64,000 nt of DNA from Dinoroseobacter shibae DFL 12 = DSM 16493 (GTDB lineage Bacteria; Pseudomonadota; Alphaproteobacteria; Rhodobacterales; Rhodobacteraceae): positions 3,720,001-3,784,000 of the forward strand of contig NC_009952.1 of NCBI RefSeq assembly GCF_000018145.1. Direction: 5' to 3'. Below, piece by piece: positions 21,759 to 31,497 of the stretch. Within the stretch, counting starts at the first letter, position 1. Each line of letters opens with the position of its first letter. Position numbers and translations under genes: made by a program. The notes below the pieces were generated by a model, which saw only the letters and a program-made list of their open reading frames with translations, searched no databases and had not been told where the DNA came from.

Positions 21759-21882
21759 TCTGTCCGGACGGAGCGGGCCGTGCCTGCCCCGTCCCCATCC
21801 TGAACATTGCCGCGTCCCGACCTTTCCAAGGCCGGGGCGTGGTCGTCCGAAAGGCCCCCTTCCAGATGAACGGTGAGCGATT

Positions 21883-23700
21883 TTGCAGGACCTGACGAAG
21901 ATCCAGAGCTTTCTGGCCCATGTGCACCCCTATGACAGCCTGACCGATGCGGAGCTTGCCATCCTGGCCGGGCAGGTGGAGGTCGTCACACAGGCCGCGG
22001 GCGAGAAGATCTATACCCTCGGGGAGCCGTGTCGCGGGGTCTATGTGATCGTGTCGGGCGAGGTCGAGATCACCGACGAGACCGGCGCGCAAATCTCGCA
22101 ACTGGGCAGCCGCAACAGTTTCGGCGAACGCGGGCTGGCCCGCGACGGGGTGGCGGTGACCAACGCCCGGGCGGCCAGCGATACCGACATGCTGCTCGTG
22201 CCGGCGGAGGCGTTTCACGAGCTGGTCGACGTACACCCGGCCATTGCCAAGTTTTTCAACCGGTCCCGCGGGGCCGAGACCCGCAAGACCGATCTCGCCA
22301 CGGCGCGGATTTCCGAGCTGATGACCCGGCAGGTGCTGGGCATCACCGCCGACGCCACCATCCAGCGCGCCGCCCATCTGATGCATGCCAAGAAGGTGTC
22401 GTCGCTGGCCGTGCTCGAAGGCGGGCGGCTGGTCGGTATCGTCACCGTGCGCGACATGGCGCGCGTCGTCTCCGAAGGGCTGGCGAACGATGCGCCGGTC
22501 TCGGAGGTGATGGCGCGCAAGATCATCTCCCTGCCGCCCGATGCCCTGGGCTCGGATGTGCTGCATACCATGCTGGAGCGGCGGATCGGGCATCTGCCGA
22601 TCACCGACAAAGGCACGCTGGTGGGGATCGTCACCCAGACCGACCTGATCCGGTTCCAGGCGCTGTCCTCGGCGCAGCTGGTCCATGACATCGTCTATGC
22701 CGACACGCCTTCGGGCATCGCGGCGGTGACCAAGCGCCTGCCGGAGCTGCTGGCGCAGCTGGTGGGTGCGGGCAACCCGCACGAGGTGGTCACGCGCCTG
22801 ATCACCGATATCGCGGATGCCGCCACCCGACGCCTGCTGGCGCTGGCCGAGGAAAAGCTCGGCCCGCCGCCGGTGCCCTATCTGTGGCTGGCCTGCGGCA
22901 GTCAGGGCCGGCAGGAGCAGACGGGCGTGTCCGACCAGGACAACTGCCTGATCCTCGACGACGCGATGACGCCCGAGATGGACGGCTATTTCAAGGCGCT
23001 GGCCAGCTTCGTCTGCGACGGGCTGAACGCGGCGGGATACGTGTATTGTCCTGGCGACATGATGGCCACGGCGGATCGCTGGCGCCAGCCGCTGCGGGTC
23101 TGGAAGCAGTATTTCCAGGGCTGGATCGCCCAGCCCGACACCGAGGCGCAGATGCTCGCCTCGGTGATGTTCGACCTGCGGCCCATCGGCGGGGAGGACA
23201 GCCTGTTCGCCAACCTGCAGGACGAGACCCTCGCGGCCGCCTCGGCCAACAGCATCTTCGTCACCCACATGATCGCCAACTCGCTCAAGCATACGCCGCC
23301 GCTGGGCATGTTCCGGGGTTTCGCCACGATCCGTTCGGGCGAGCACAAGAACGCGCTGGACCTCAAGCATAACGGGGTGGTGCCCGTGGTCGATCTCGGC
23401 CGGATCTACGCGCTGCGCGGGAGGCTGACGGCCGTCAACACCCGGGCGCGGTTGCTTGCCGCCCGCGACGAGAAGGTGATCTCCCCCTCCGGGGCGGCGG
23501 ATCTGCTGGATGCCTATGACCTGATCGCGGAAACCCGGCTGCAACACCAGGCGCGACAGGTGCGCGCCGGGGAGGCGCCGGACAACTTCATGTCGCCGAC
23601 CACGCTATCGGATTTCGAACGCAGCCACCTGCGGGACGCCTTCGTGGTCATCCGCACAATGCAATCCGCCGCCGGGTCCGGTCGCGGTGGCCTGGCCTGA
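21883..23700 (+). CDS. Cyclic-nucleotide-binding/CBS/DUF294 nucleotidyltransferase-like regulator
   Basis: A 605-residue multidomain signalling protein. A Crp-like cyclic-nucleotide-binding domain (about residues 12-125, with FGERGLARDG) comes first, then two CBS domains (about 140-255, MTRQVLGITADATIQRA and DAPVSEVMARKI). Next is a DUF294 nucleotidyltransferase-like domain with GSQGRQEQTGVSDQDN (about 338-353), resembling the GlnD active site, and a C-terminal helical DUF294 domain. The start is TTG at 21883: the frame has a stop 9 bp upstream, and GGTGAG lies 5 bp before it. The same gene accompanies DUF4212/SSS transporters in many proteobacteria, which suggests regulation of the transporter by nucleotide signals; the modification target is unknown. 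Confidence 0.87.
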   Translation: MQDLTKIQSFLAHVHPYDSLTDAELAILAGQVEVVTQAAGEKIYTLGEPCRGVYVIVSGEVEITDETGAQISQLGSRNSFGERGLARDGVAVTNARAASDTDMLLVPAEAFHELVDVHPAIAKFFNRSRGAETRKTDLATARISELMTRQVLGITADATIQRAAHLMHAKKVSSLAVLEGGRLVGIVTVRDMARVVSEGLANDAPVSEVMARKIISLPPDALGSDVLHTMLERRIGHLPITDKGTLVGIVTQTDLIRFQALSSAQLVHDIVYADTPSGIAAVTKRLPELLAQLVGAGNPHEVVTRLITDIADAATRRLLALAEEKLGPPPVPYLWLACGSQGRQEQTGVSDQDNCLILDDAMTPEMDGYFKALASFVCDGLNAAGYVYCPGDMMATADRWRQPLRVWKQYFQGWIAQPDTEAQMLASVMFDLRPIGGEDSLFANLQDETLAAASANSIFVTHMIANSLKHTPPLGMFRGFATIRSGEHKNALDLKHNGVVPVVDLGRIYALRGRLTAVNTRARLLAARDEKVISPSGAADLLDAYDLIAETRLQHQARQVRAGEAPDNFMSPTTLSDFERSHLRDAFVVIRTMQSAAGSGRGGLA

Positions 23701-23712
23701 GGACGCGCGCAG

Positions 23713-24228
23713 ATGTTTCTGGAATTGATCGCCACCTTCGCCATCGGATTTCTTGCCGCGGGTCTGGTCCTGCTGGCGAACCTGTTGACCGGGCGGCGCC
23801 TGTCGCGGGCCTTCGTGCCGCTTGCGGCCGGGGCCGCGATGATCGGGTTCACGATCTGGAGCGAATACAGCTGGTATCCCCGGACCAAGGCGCAACTGCC
23901 AGAGGGGGTCCTGATCGTGTCGACAAACGAGTCCCAGGCGCTCTACCGGCCCTGGACCTATGCCGCGCCTTTCGTGGACAAGTTCGCGGCGGTCGATCTG
24001 GCACGTGTCCTGCGCAACGAGAAACTGCCGGACCAGATCCTCGTGCCGATGCTCTTCATGGGGCGCTGGGCGCCGGGTGCCGAGATCCCGGTCGTGGTCG
24101 ATTGCGGTGGGTCAAGGCGCGCGAAACTGGCCGATGATACGGAATTCGATGATAAGGGTGCGGTTCTGAACGCCGATTGGGTCTCTGTGGAGGCGGATGA
24201 CCCCTTGCTGGAGGCTGTTTGCACCTGA
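23713..24228 (+). CDS. Conserved membrane protein of unknown function
   Basis: A 171-residue protein with two N-terminal hydrophobic segments (about residues 5-27 and 35-52) and a 115-residue soluble part, probably periplasmic or cytoplasmic-facing. I do not recognise a family motif. It lies 12 bp after the DUF294 gene and 20 bp before the exonuclease gene, on the same strand, so it is probably part of the acetate-transport operon. The soluble part contains YRPWTYAAPFVDKF and two cysteines (VDCGG and a C-terminal AVCT). Confidence 0.75.
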   Translation: MFLELIATFAIGFLAAGLVLLANLLTGRRLSRAFVPLAAGAAMIGFTIWSEYSWYPRTKAQLPEGVLIVSTNESQALYRPWTYAAPFVDKFAAVDLARVLRNEKLPDQILVPMLFMGRWAPGAEIPVVVDCGGSRRAKLADDTEFDDKGAVLNADWVSVEADDPLLEAVCT

Positions 24229-24248
24229 GGCACGAAAGGGGGAGTGCG

Positions 24249-25706
24249 ATGTTGGGAACTCTGAGTTTACGGCTGCGTGTCTTTTTGTTTTTCGCGTTTC
24301 TGGCGGCGGGTGGGATTCTGGCGGTGTCCGGTGCGCTGGTGCTGGGGTACCGGCAGCTGGGCGATGCCGCGGCGCTCTCGGCCTTCGTGACCAGCGGGGC
24401 GGTGGCGGGGTTCGCGATCCTGGCCTTGGTGACCTGGGTCTGGATGCTGTTCGATGAAAACGTCGCCAAGGCCCTGGAATCTCTGGCCACGGACATGCGC
24501 GCCCGGGCCCATGCGGATATCGAGCGCGACCTCGATCAGAACAAGGCGAAATACCTCGGCGACCTTGCCCCCGCGGCGGCGGCGGTCACGGCGAACCTGA
24601 GTGACATGAAAAACAGTCTGGCCCAGGCGGTGATGCGCGAGACCACCCTGCTGGCGGCGGAGAAGAACCATCTCGAAGCGGTGCTGAACGATCTGCCCAC
24701 GGGCGTTGTGCTGTGCAATGCCCAGCACCAGGTGGTGTTCTACAACGGTCGGGCGCGGGACCTGTTGCGGCCACTCGGGGGTATCGGGCTCGACCGGTGC
24801 CTGGCCTCGGTGCTGGATGCCGCGCCGGTGGAGGCGGCCTATGCGCAACTGCTGGCCCAGCCGCGCGAAAGCTGCGCGGACATGCGGCTGGAGGTGAATG
24901 AGGGCAAGCTGCGGCTCGGCGTGGGGATGCGGCTGGTGGAGCCGCTGCCCGACAGTGCGCTGCAGCCGGGCTATATCCTGACCCTGCGCGAGGCGCCGAT
25001 GGTCGATACGGCCTGCGCCACGCCGATCCTGATGCCGCGGGAGACCGCCTTCGATTTCGACCTGCTCCATGCGCGCCCGTCCCAGGACGTGATGGACTGC
25101 AAGCTCGGCGATCTGAAATACGTGATCTTCGACACCGAGACCACGGGGCTGCTGCCCGAGCGCGGCGACGAGGTCTGCCAGATCGCCGCTTGCCGGGTGG
25201 TGAACGGCAAGATGGTCAAGACCGAGATGTTCGACACCCTGGTCAATCCGGGGCGGCCGATCCCGCTGTCGGCGACGAATATCCACGGGATCACCGATGC
25301 CATGGTCGCGGATGCGCCGGATTTCCTGACCGCGGGCCGGGCGTTTCACGGCTTTGCCGATGGCGCGGTGCTGATCGCCCATAACGCGCCCTTCGACATG
25401 GCGTTCTTCTATCGCAAGCAGGCCGAGATCGGGGCGCGGTTCGATCATCCGGTGCTGGACACGGTGCTGTTGTCGGCGGTGATCTACGGTCAGACCGAGC
25501 AGCATTCGCTGGACGCGCTGGCCGAGCGGCTGAACGTGACCATCCCCGAAGAGGCGCGGCACACCGCACTCGGCGATGCCCTGGCCACGACGGAGGTGTT
25601 CCTCAAGCTGCTCCCGATGTTGCAGGCCAAGGGGATCGAGACCTTCGGCGACCTTCTGGCCCAGACCAAGAAGCACGCACGGCTTCTGGAGGACCTCAAC
25701 GCCTGA
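24249..25706 (+). CDS. Membrane-anchored PAS/DEDDh 3'-5' exonuclease
   Basis: This 485-residue protein has two N-terminal membrane segments (about residues 8-28 and 44-68), a helical linker (about 80-130) and a PAS-like domain (about 145-265, HLEAVLNDLPTGVVLCNAQHQ). The C-terminal DnaQ-like exonuclease domain (about 295-480) contains the DEDDh residues: VIFDTETTG (D and E), AHNAPFD (D) and RHTALGD (H and D). It is therefore a membrane sensor fused to a nuclease rather than a replicative epsilon subunit. The ATG at 24249 follows GAAAGGGGGA. Its association with DUF4212/SSS/DUF294 genes recurs in other proteobacteria; its substrate is not known. Confidence 0.88.
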   Translation: MLGTLSLRLRVFLFFAFLAAGGILAVSGALVLGYRQLGDAAALSAFVTSGAVAGFAILALVTWVWMLFDENVAKALESLATDMRARAHADIERDLDQNKAKYLGDLAPAAAAVTANLSDMKNSLAQAVMRETTLLAAEKNHLEAVLNDLPTGVVLCNAQHQVVFYNGRARDLLRPLGGIGLDRCLASVLDAAPVEAAYAQLLAQPRESCADMRLEVNEGKLRLGVGMRLVEPLPDSALQPGYILTLREAPMVDTACATPILMPRETAFDFDLLHARPSQDVMDCKLGDLKYVIFDTETTGLLPERGDEVCQIAACRVVNGKMVKTEMFDTLVNPGRPIPLSATNIHGITDAMVADAPDFLTAGRAFHGFADGAVLIAHNAPFDMAFFYRKQAEIGARFDHPVLDTVLLSAVIYGQTEQHSLDALAERLNVTIPEEARHTALGDALATTEVFLKLLPMLQAKGIETFGDLLAQTKKHARLLEDLNA

Positions 25707-25722
25707 GCGTGTGCGGGAGGGG

Positions 25723-25751
25723 TTGTCGCGCCGGGGATTCGGGCGTATATG
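25723..25751 (+). promoter_or_regulatory. Promoter of the rimP-nusA-infB leader
   Basis: TTGTCG (25723-25728) and TATATG (25746-25751) with a 17-bp spacer make a credible sigma-70 promoter. It lies just after the exonuclease stop codon and about 110 bp before rimP, with a terminator hairpin in between. Confidence 0.55.
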
Positions 25752-25757
25752 AGCCTC

Positions 25758-25830
25758 AACAGCGGCGGCTGCGGGTCCAAACCGAAGCCTCCACCGACAC
25801 ATTCGACGGGCCGCACGGCCCGTTTTTTTA
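25758..25830 (+). ncRNA. Putative short leader/attenuator RNA upstream of rimP
   Basis: Transcription from the promoter at 25723-25751 would start near 25758 and meet an intrinsic terminator at 25806-25829, giving an RNA of about 73 nt. The rimP start codon lies 31 bp beyond. This arrangement is that of an attenuated leader, or of a small RNA that shares the promoter with the rimP-nusA-ylxR-infB operon. No known riboswitch was recognised. Confidence 0.4.
25806..25829 (+). terminator. Intrinsic terminator inside the rimP leader
   Basis: A 7-bp stem (ACGGGCC / GGCCCGT) with a 4-nt loop is followed directly by seven T residues (from 25823). It lies between the exonuclease gene and rimP and could end the upstream transcript, attenuate the operon, or both. 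Confidence 0.8.
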
Positions 25831-25859
25831 TTCCCGAATGCCGGGAGTGGAGACCCCTC

Positions 25860-26450
25860 TTGTCCGACCTGATCGCGAAAACCACCCTCGACCAGCGTAT
25901 CGCCGCCCTCGTCACCCCGGTGATCGAGGATCTGGGCTATGAGCTGGTGCGGCTGCGGGTGATGAGCGGCAAGTCCCCGACCCTGCAGATCATGGCCGAG
26001 AAGCCCGAGGGCGGGATCGAGGTGGACGATTGCGCGCGGATCTCGACCGAGGTGTCGGCCACGCTCGATGTCGAGGACCCGATCGAGGACAACTACACGC
26101 TCGAAGTGTCCTCCCCCGGCATCGACCGGCCCCTGACCCGGCTCAAGGATTTCGACACCTGGGTGGGCTACGAGGCGAAGATCGAGACCACCGAGTTGAT
26201 CGAGGGCCGCCGCCGGTTCAAGGGCGCGCTGGCCGGGACCGAGGGCGACGAGGTGCTGATCGAGATCGAGGAAGGCACCATCGGGCTGAAATTCGAGTGG
26301 CTCAGCGACGCCAAGCTCGTGTTGACCGACGACCTGATCCGGGATGTCCTGAAAGGCCGCAAGGATGCGGGCCAGGTGGACGAAGCCCAGTTCGACGAAA
26401 TCCAGACCATCATCGACGGCGATGATGAACCACCCGCGAATACCGCGTAA
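25860..26450 (+). CDS. rimP: Ribosome maturation factor RimP
   Basis: RimP is needed for maturation of the 30S subunit. The 196-residue protein starts with the family N-terminus [20 protein letters not shown] and contains the conserved DDCARIS and [12 protein letters not shown] motifs. The start is TTG at 25860, preceded by GGGAGTGGAG. A longer open frame from 25749 would run through the terminator hairpin and adds 37 residues unlike RimP, so it is rejected. The C-terminus is extended and acidic, as in other Rhodobacterales. It is followed by nusA 13 bp later. Confidence 0.93.
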   Translation: MSDLIAKTTLDQRIAALVTPVIEDLGYELVRLRVMSGKSPTLQIMAEKPEGGIEVDDCARISTEVSATLDVEDPIEDNYTLEVSSPGIDRPLTRLKDFDTWVGYEAKIETTELIEGRRRFKGALAGTEGDEVLIEIEEGTIGLKFEWLSDAKLVLTDDLIRDVLKGRKDAGQVDEAQFDEIQTIIDGDDEPPANTA

Positions 26451-26463
26451 GGGAGAGACACAG

Positions 26464-28098
26464 ATGGCAATCACCTCTGCCAACCAGTTGGAGCTGTTGC
26501 AGACCGCCGAGGCGGTGGCGCGCGAGAAGATGATCGACCCGGGCCTCGTGATCGAGGCCATGGAAGAGAGCCTCGCCCGTGCCGCCAAGTCGCGCTACGG
26601 CTCGGAGATGGACATCCGTGTGTCGATCGACCGTAAGACCGGCGTGGCGACCTTCACCCGCGTGCGCACCGTGGTCGAGGACGAGGAGCTGGAGAATTAC
26701 CAGGCCGAGCTGACCGTGGAGCAGGCCAAGCCCTATCTCGACGATCCCAAGGTCGGTGACACCATCGTCGACCAGGTGCCGCCGGTGGAGATGGGCCGGA
26801 TCGCCGCCCAGTCGGCCAAACAGGTGATCCTGCAGAAGGTCCGCGAGGCCGAACGCGACCGCCAGTACGAGGAATTCAAGGACCGCGCGGGCACGATCAT
26901 CAACGGGGTCGTCAAGCGCGAGGAATACGGCAATGTCATCGTCGACATCGGCCGGGGCGAGGGCGTGCTGCGCCGCAACGAGAAGATCGGGCGCGAGAGC
27001 TACCGGCCCAATGACCGCATCCGCTGCTACATCAAGGATGTGCGCCGCGAAGTGCGCGGGCCGCAGATCTTCCTCAGCCGCACCGCGCCGGAATTCATGG
27101 CCGAGCTGTTCAAGATGGAAGTGCCGGAAATCTATGACGGCATCATCGAGATCAAGGCCGTGGCCCGGGACCCGGGCAGCCGCGCGAAGATCGCCGTGAT
27201 CTCCTATGACGGGTCCATCGACCCGGTGGGCGCCTGCGTCGGTATGCGCGGCTCCCGCGTGCAGGCGGTGGTCAACGAGCTTCAGGGCGAGAAGATCGAC
27301 ATCATCCCGTGGAACGAGGACCAGCCGACCTTCCTGGTGAACGCATTGCAGCCCGCCGAGGTGAGCAAGGTGGTCCTGGACGAGGATGCGGAACGGATCG
27401 AGGTCGTGGTCCCGGACGAGCAGCTCAGCCTCGCCATCGGGCGGCGCGGGCAGAACGTGCGTCTGGCCAGCCAGCTGACCGGGCTGGACATCGACATCAT
27501 GACCGAGGCGCAGGAATCGGAGCGTCGTCAGGCCGAGTTCGCCGAGCGCACCAACATGTTCGTCGAAGCGCTGGACGTGGACGAGGTGCTGGCGCAGCTG
27601 CTGGTCTCCGAAGGGTTCACCAACCTCGAAGAGGTGGCCTATGTCGAGCAGGAAGAGCTGCTGGTGATCGACGGGTTCGACGAGGACACCGCCGAGGAGC
27701 TGCAGACCCGGGCCCGCGAATTCCTCGAAGAGCAGGCCAAGAAGGCCCTGGAGCGGGCGCGCGAGATGGGCGTCGAGGACAGCCTGGTTGAATTCGAGGG
27801 CCTGACGCCCCAAATGCTGGAAGCCCTCGCCGCAGACGGGGTCAAGACGCTCGAAGACTTCGCGACCTGTGCCGACTGGGAGCTGGCCGGCGGCTGGACC
27901 ACGGTCGATGGCGAGCGCGTGAAGGACGAAGGCGTGCTGGAGAAGTTCGACGTGTCCCTCGAAGAGGCGCAGCTTCTGGTGATGACGGCACGCGTGCAGC
28001 TCGGCTGGGTCAACCCGGAGGACCTGGAGATCGAGGAAGACGCCGATCCCGAGGCCGAAGGTGAAGCCGAGACCGAAGAGGGGGCGCCGCAGGTCTGA
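26464..28098 (+). CDS. nusA: Transcription termination/antitermination factor NusA
   Basis: NusA binds RNA polymerase and controls pausing, termination and antitermination. The 544-residue product has the N-terminal RNAP-binding domain, an S1 domain (about residues 135-200), two KH domains (about 230-350, with GACVGMRGSRVQAVVNEL and LAIGRRGQNVRLASQLTG), and helix-hairpin-helix repeats in the C-terminal part. The last 30 residues are strongly acidic. The ATG at 26464 follows GGGAGAGA. Confidence 0.96.
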   Translation: MAITSANQLELLQTAEAVAREKMIDPGLVIEAMEESLARAAKSRYGSEMDIRVSIDRKTGVATFTRVRTVVEDEELENYQAELTVEQAKPYLDDPKVGDTIVDQVPPVEMGRIAAQSAKQVILQKVREAERDRQYEEFKDRAGTIINGVVKREEYGNVIVDIGRGEGVLRRNEKIGRESYRPNDRIRCYIKDVRREVRGPQIFLSRTAPEFMAELFKMEVPEIYDGIIEIKAVARDPGSRAKIAVISYDGSIDPVGACVGMRGSRVQAVVNELQGEKIDIIPWNEDQPTFLVNALQPAEVSKVVLDEDAERIEVVVPDEQLSLAIGRRGQNVRLASQLTGLDIDIMTEAQESERRQAEFAERTNMFVEALDVDEVLAQLLVSEGFTNLEEVAYVEQEELLVIDGFDEDTAEELQTRAREFLEEQAKKALERAREMGVEDSLVEFEGLTPQMLEALAADGVKTLEDFATCADWELAGGWTTVDGERVKDEGVLEKFDVSLEEAQLLVMTARVQLGWVNPEDLEIEEDADPEAEGEAETEEGAPQV

Positions 28099-28121
28099 GC
28101 CTGCGGTCGCAGGGCTGGGCC

Positions 28122-28760
28122 ATGACCCGCGGAGGCCGCCAGAAGGATCGCAGCGCCGGACCGGAGCGCAAGTGCATCGCCACGGGCGAGGTGCTGCCGA
28201 AGGCCGCGCTGATCCGGTTCGTCATCGGCCCGGACGGCACGGTGGTGCCGGACCTGGCGGGCAAGCTGCCCGGGCGCGGGATCTGGGTGAAGGCCGATCG
28301 CGCCGCGCTGGAGCGTGCGGTGTCCCGGAACCTGTTTCCGCGCGCGGCCAAGGCCCCGGTCAAGACCCCGGCCGACCTGGTCGATCAGGTGGAGCGCGGC
28401 CTGCGCGCGCGGGTGCAGGCGACCCTGGCGCTGGCGCGCAAGGCGGGGCAGGCGATCTGCGGGTTCGAGAAGGTCCGCGGCAGCCTCGATCTGGGCGAGG
28501 CGGTGGTGCTCTTGCAGGCCTCCGACGGGTCCGAACGGGGAAAAACGAAGCTGCGGCCGCCCGACGGCCCGGCAAGCTACATCGGATGGCTGACCGCCCG
28601 GGAATTGGGTTTGGCATTTGGCCGCGATAGTGTGATACATGGCGCCTTAACGACTGGTGGACTCACAACGCGTGTTGTAGAGGAAGCCACGCGGCTCTCA
28701 GGCGTCCGCGAAAACGATGACGGCGGATCCGCCGCCGGAAAGGATACGACAGACGTATGA
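28122..28760 (+). CDS. YlxR-like RNA-binding protein (DUF448) with L7Ae-like domain
   Basis: This 212-residue protein has an N-terminal YlxR/DUF448 domain (about residues 14-80, with KCIATGE, LIRFV and LPGRGIWV). The second domain (about 95-185, [16 protein letters not shown]) has the look of an L7Ae/YlxQ-type RNA-binding fold. This two-domain version is standard in alphaproteobacteria between nusA and infB. It probably binds RNA; the precise role is not settled. Its TGA overlaps the ATG of infB (ATGA). Confidence 0.88.
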   Translation: MTRGGRQKDRSAGPERKCIATGEVLPKAALIRFVIGPDGTVVPDLAGKLPGRGIWVKADRAALERAVSRNLFPRAAKAPVKTPADLVDQVERGLRARVQATLALARKAGQAICGFEKVRGSLDLGEAVVLLQASDGSERGKTKLRPPDGPASYIGWLTARELGLAFGRDSVIHGALTTGGLTTRVVEEATRLSGVRENDDGGSAAGKDTTDV

Positions 28761-31255
28761 GTGATACAGACGGCAAGAAAACACTCGGACTCCGTGGCGG
28801 GTCTCGGACGGGTCAGGTGAAGCAGAGCTTCAGCCACGGCCGGACCAAGAACGTCGTGGTGGAAACCAAGCGCAAGCGCGTTCTGGTGCCGAAGCCGGGT
28901 GCGTCCGCCTCGGGTGGTCGCGGGTCTGATCCCAAGAAACCCGGCAATGCGACCGATGCCGAGATGGAGCGCCGCCTGCGCGCCCTGCGGGCTGCGAAAG
29001 CCAACGAATCCGAAGAGGCGGAGCGCCGCGCGGCCGAGGAAAAGGCCCGCGAAGAAGAGCGCGCGCGCCGTCGGGCCGAGATCGAGGCGAAGGAACGCGA
29101 AGAGCAGGAGCGCGAAGAGCGCGCCCGCCAGAAGGCCGAGGAAGAAGAAGAGGCCCGCAAGAAGGCGGAGGCCGACGCGTCCTCCAAGCCCGCCGCGGCG
29201 CGCAGCAAGGCCGACGATCCCGCGACCATGGATCCCGCAGCCGCCCAGGCCGCCGAGGCCCGTGGTGCCGGCAAGACCGGATCCGGACCGCGAAAGGAGC
29301 GCACCGCCGACCGCGCCCAGCCCCGCAAGGAACAGAAGGGCAAGGGCGACGATCGCCGCCGGTCCGGCAAGCTGACCCTGAACCAGGCGCTTTCGGGCGA
29401 TGGCGGGCGTCAGAAGTCCATGGCTGCGATGAAGCGCAAGCAGGAACGCGAACGCCGCAAGGCGATGGGCGGCAGCCAGGAGCGCGAGAAGATCGTCCGC
29501 GACGTGCAGTTGCCGGAAACCATCGTGGTGCAGGAACTTGCCAACCGGATGGCCGAACGTGTGGCCGACGTGGTCAAGGCGCTGATGAAGATGGGCATGA
29601 TGGTCACGCAGAACCAGTCCATCGACGCCGACACCGCCGAGTTGATCATCGAGGAATTCGGCCACAAGGTCGTCCGGGTTTCGGACGCCGATGTGGAAGA
29701 CGTGATCGCGACGGTCGAGGACGACCCGGCCGACATGCAGCCGCGTCCGCCGGTCATCACCGTGATGGGCCATGTCGACCACGGCAAGACCTCGCTTCTG
29801 GATGCGATCCGCAACGCCAAGGTCGTGGCGGGCGAAGCCGGTGGGATCACCCAGCATATCGGGGCCTATCAGGTCACGACCGATGACGGCACCAAGCTGA
29901 GCTTCCTCGACACGCCGGGCCACGCGGCCTTCACGTCGATGCGGGCGCGCGGCGCGCAGGTCACCGATATCGTTGTTCTGGTGGTGGCGGCCGATGATGC
30001 CGTGATGCCCCAGACCATCGAGGCGATCAATCACGCCAAGGCCGCGAAGGTCCCTATGATCGTGGCGATCAACAAGATCGACCGTCCGGAGGCCAACCCG
30101 GACAAGGTGCGGACCGACCTGCTGCAACACGAGGTGATCGTGGAGAAGCTGTCGGGCGACGTGCAGGATGTCGAGGTTTCGGCGATCAATGGCACGGGTC
30201 TCGACCAGTTGCTGGAATCGATCGCGCTGCAGGCGGAGATTCTGGAACTCAAGGCGAACCCGGACCGGGCTGCCGAGGGTGCCGTGATCGAAGCGCAGCT
30301 CGACGTGGGCCGCGGTCCGGTCGCGACCGTGCTCGTTCAGAAGGGTACCCTGCGCCGCGGTGACATCTTCGTTGTGGGCGAGCAGTGGGGCAAGGTCCGC
30401 GCGCTGATCAACGATCAGGGCGAGCGGGTCGACGAAGCCGGACCGTCGGTGCCGGTCGAGGTGCTGGGTCTGAACGGCACGCCCGAGGCGGGCGACGTTC
30501 TGAACGTGGTCGAAACCGAGGCCCAGGCCCGGGAGATCGCCGAGTACCGCGAGAGCGCCGCAAAAGAGAAGCGCGCCGCGGCCGGGGCGGCCACGACGCT
30601 CGAACAGCTCATGGCGAAGGCCAAGTCCGACGAGACTGTCGCCGAACTGCCGATCGTTGTGAAAGCCGACGTGCAGGGCTCTGCCGAGGCCATCGTCCAG
30701 ACGATGGAGAAGATCGGCAATGAAGAGGTGCGGGTGCGGGTGCTCCATTCCGGGGTCGGGGCGATCACCGAGAGCGATATCGGCTTGGCCGAAGCCTCCG
30801 GCGCGCCGGTTTTCGGGTTCAACGTCCGGGCGAATGCGCCTGCGCGGAACGCTGCCCAGCAGAAGGGCGTGGAGATCCGGTACTACTCGATCATCTACGA
30901 CCTGGTGGATGACGTGAAGGCAGCGGCCAGCGGTCTTCTGTCTGCGGAGGTGCGCGAGAACTTCATCGGCTATGCCGAGATCCGGGAGGTCTTCAAGGTC
31001 TCGGGCGTCGGCAAGGTCGCGGGCTGTCTCGTCACCGACGGTATTGCGCGCCGCTCTGCCGGGGTGCGTCTGCTGCGGGACAACGTGGTGATCCACGAAG
31101 GCACGCTGAAGACGCTGAAGCGCTTCAAGGACGAGGTCAAGGAAGTGCAATCCGGCCAGGAATGCGGCATGGCGTTCGAGAACTACGACGACATTCGCCC
31201 CGGCGATGTCATCGAGATCTTCGAGCGCGAAGAGGTCGAACGCAACCTGGAGTGA
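28757..31255 (+). CDS. infB: Translation initiation factor IF-2
   Basis: IF-2 places initiator tRNA on the 30S subunit and promotes subunit joining. The 832-residue protein has a long charged N-terminal region: residues about 60-230 are rich in E, R, K and A and probably form a long helix. The GTPase domain follows, with G1 [10 protein letters not shown]3 DTPGHAAF and G4 NKID (about residues 336-450), then domains II, III and IV, the last being the fMet-tRNA-binding domain. It ends the rimP-nusA-ylxR-infB operon just before a strong terminator. Confidence 0.97.
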   Translation: MSDTDGKKTLGLRGGSRTGQVKQSFSHGRTKNVVVETKRKRVLVPKPGASASGGRGSDPKKPGNATDAEMERRLRALRAAKANESEEAERRAAEEKAREEERARRRAEIEAKEREEQEREERARQKAEEEEEARKKAEADASSKPAAARSKADDPATMDPAAAQAAEARGAGKTGSGPRKERTADRAQPRKEQKGKGDDRRRSGKLTLNQALSGDGGRQKSMAAMKRKQERERRKAMGGSQEREKIVRDVQLPETIVVQELANRMAERVADVVKALMKMGMMVTQNQSIDADTAELIIEEFGHKVVRVSDADVEDVIATVEDDPADMQPRPPVITVMGHVDHGKTSLLDAIRNAKVVAGEAGGITQHIGAYQVTTDDGTKLSFLDTPGHAAFTSMRARGAQVTDIVVLVVAADDAVMPQTIEAINHAKAAKVPMIVAINKIDRPEANPDKVRTDLLQHEVIVEKLSGDVQDVEVSAINGTGLDQLLESIALQAEILELKANPDRAAEGAVIEAQLDVGRGPVATVLVQKGTLRRGDIFVVGEQWGKVRALINDQGERVDEAGPSVPVEVLGLNGTPEAGDVLNVVETEAQAREIAEYRESAAKEKRAAAGAATTLEQLMAKAKSDETVAELPIVVKADVQGSAEAIVQTMEKIGNEEVRVRVLHSGVGAITESDIGLAEASGAPVFGFNVRANAPARNAAQQKGVEIRYYSIIYDLVDDVKAAASGLLSAEVRENFIGYAEIREVFKVSGVGKVAGCLVTDGIARRSAGVRLLRDNVVIHEGTLKTLKRFKDEVKEVQSGQECGMAFENYDDIRPGDVIEIFEREEVERNLE

Positions 31256-31280
31256 TCTGCGGGTTCCAGTCAGGAAAACG

Positions 31281-31314
31281 AAAAAGGGGTGGCCAGATCG
31301 GCCACCCCTTTTTT
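31281..31314. terminator. Bidirectional terminator after infB
   Basis: A 14-bp stem (AAAAAGGGGTGGCC / GGCCACCCCTTTTT) with a 5-nt loop. The T-run on the plus strand ends infB transcripts. The A-run on the left arm gives a T-run on the minus strand, so the same hairpin can end transcription of the small minus-strand ORF at 31337-31471. Confidence 0.9.
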
Positions 31315-31336
31315 GGCGTGAGAATTCGCGAAACTT

Positions 31337-31471
31337 CTATGCTGCGCGTCCGATCGGCAAACCTTCGAAGGTGCGCGTTCCGACGCGCACGACGATCCGA
31401 CCGTTATCCAGAGCCTTCACAAAAAGGCCCTGAATGGAAACGCAGCTTCCGAGAGTGATGGTACGAAGCAT
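31337..31471 (-). CDS. Small 44-residue protein of unknown function
   Basis: This short ORF encodes MLRTITLGSCVSIQGLFVKA followed by a basic beta-like stretch (DNGRIVVRVGTRTFEG) and ends LPIGRAA. Three independent signs support it: GGAG 7 bp before the ATG, an extended -10 element (TGCTATATT on the minus strand, 31498-31506) about 20-30 bp upstream, and a bidirectional terminator just beyond its stop. The predicted product has several short beta strands and no membrane segment or signal peptide. I recall similar short proteins in Rhodobacterales but cannot name a family. The function is unknown. Confidence 0.62.
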   Translation of the reverse strand: MLRTITLGSCVSIQGLFVKALDNGRIVVRVGTRTFEGLPIGRAA

Positions 31472-31497
31472 GTGTGTCTCCAGTGTGGTACACCTTA

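Noticed and set aside
25749-25859. Upstream extension of rimP starting at an ATG inside the promoter.
   Set aside because: It overlaps the -10 box and reads through an intrinsic terminator, and the 37 extra residues do not resemble RimP. The TTG at 25860 has a good ribosome-binding site.
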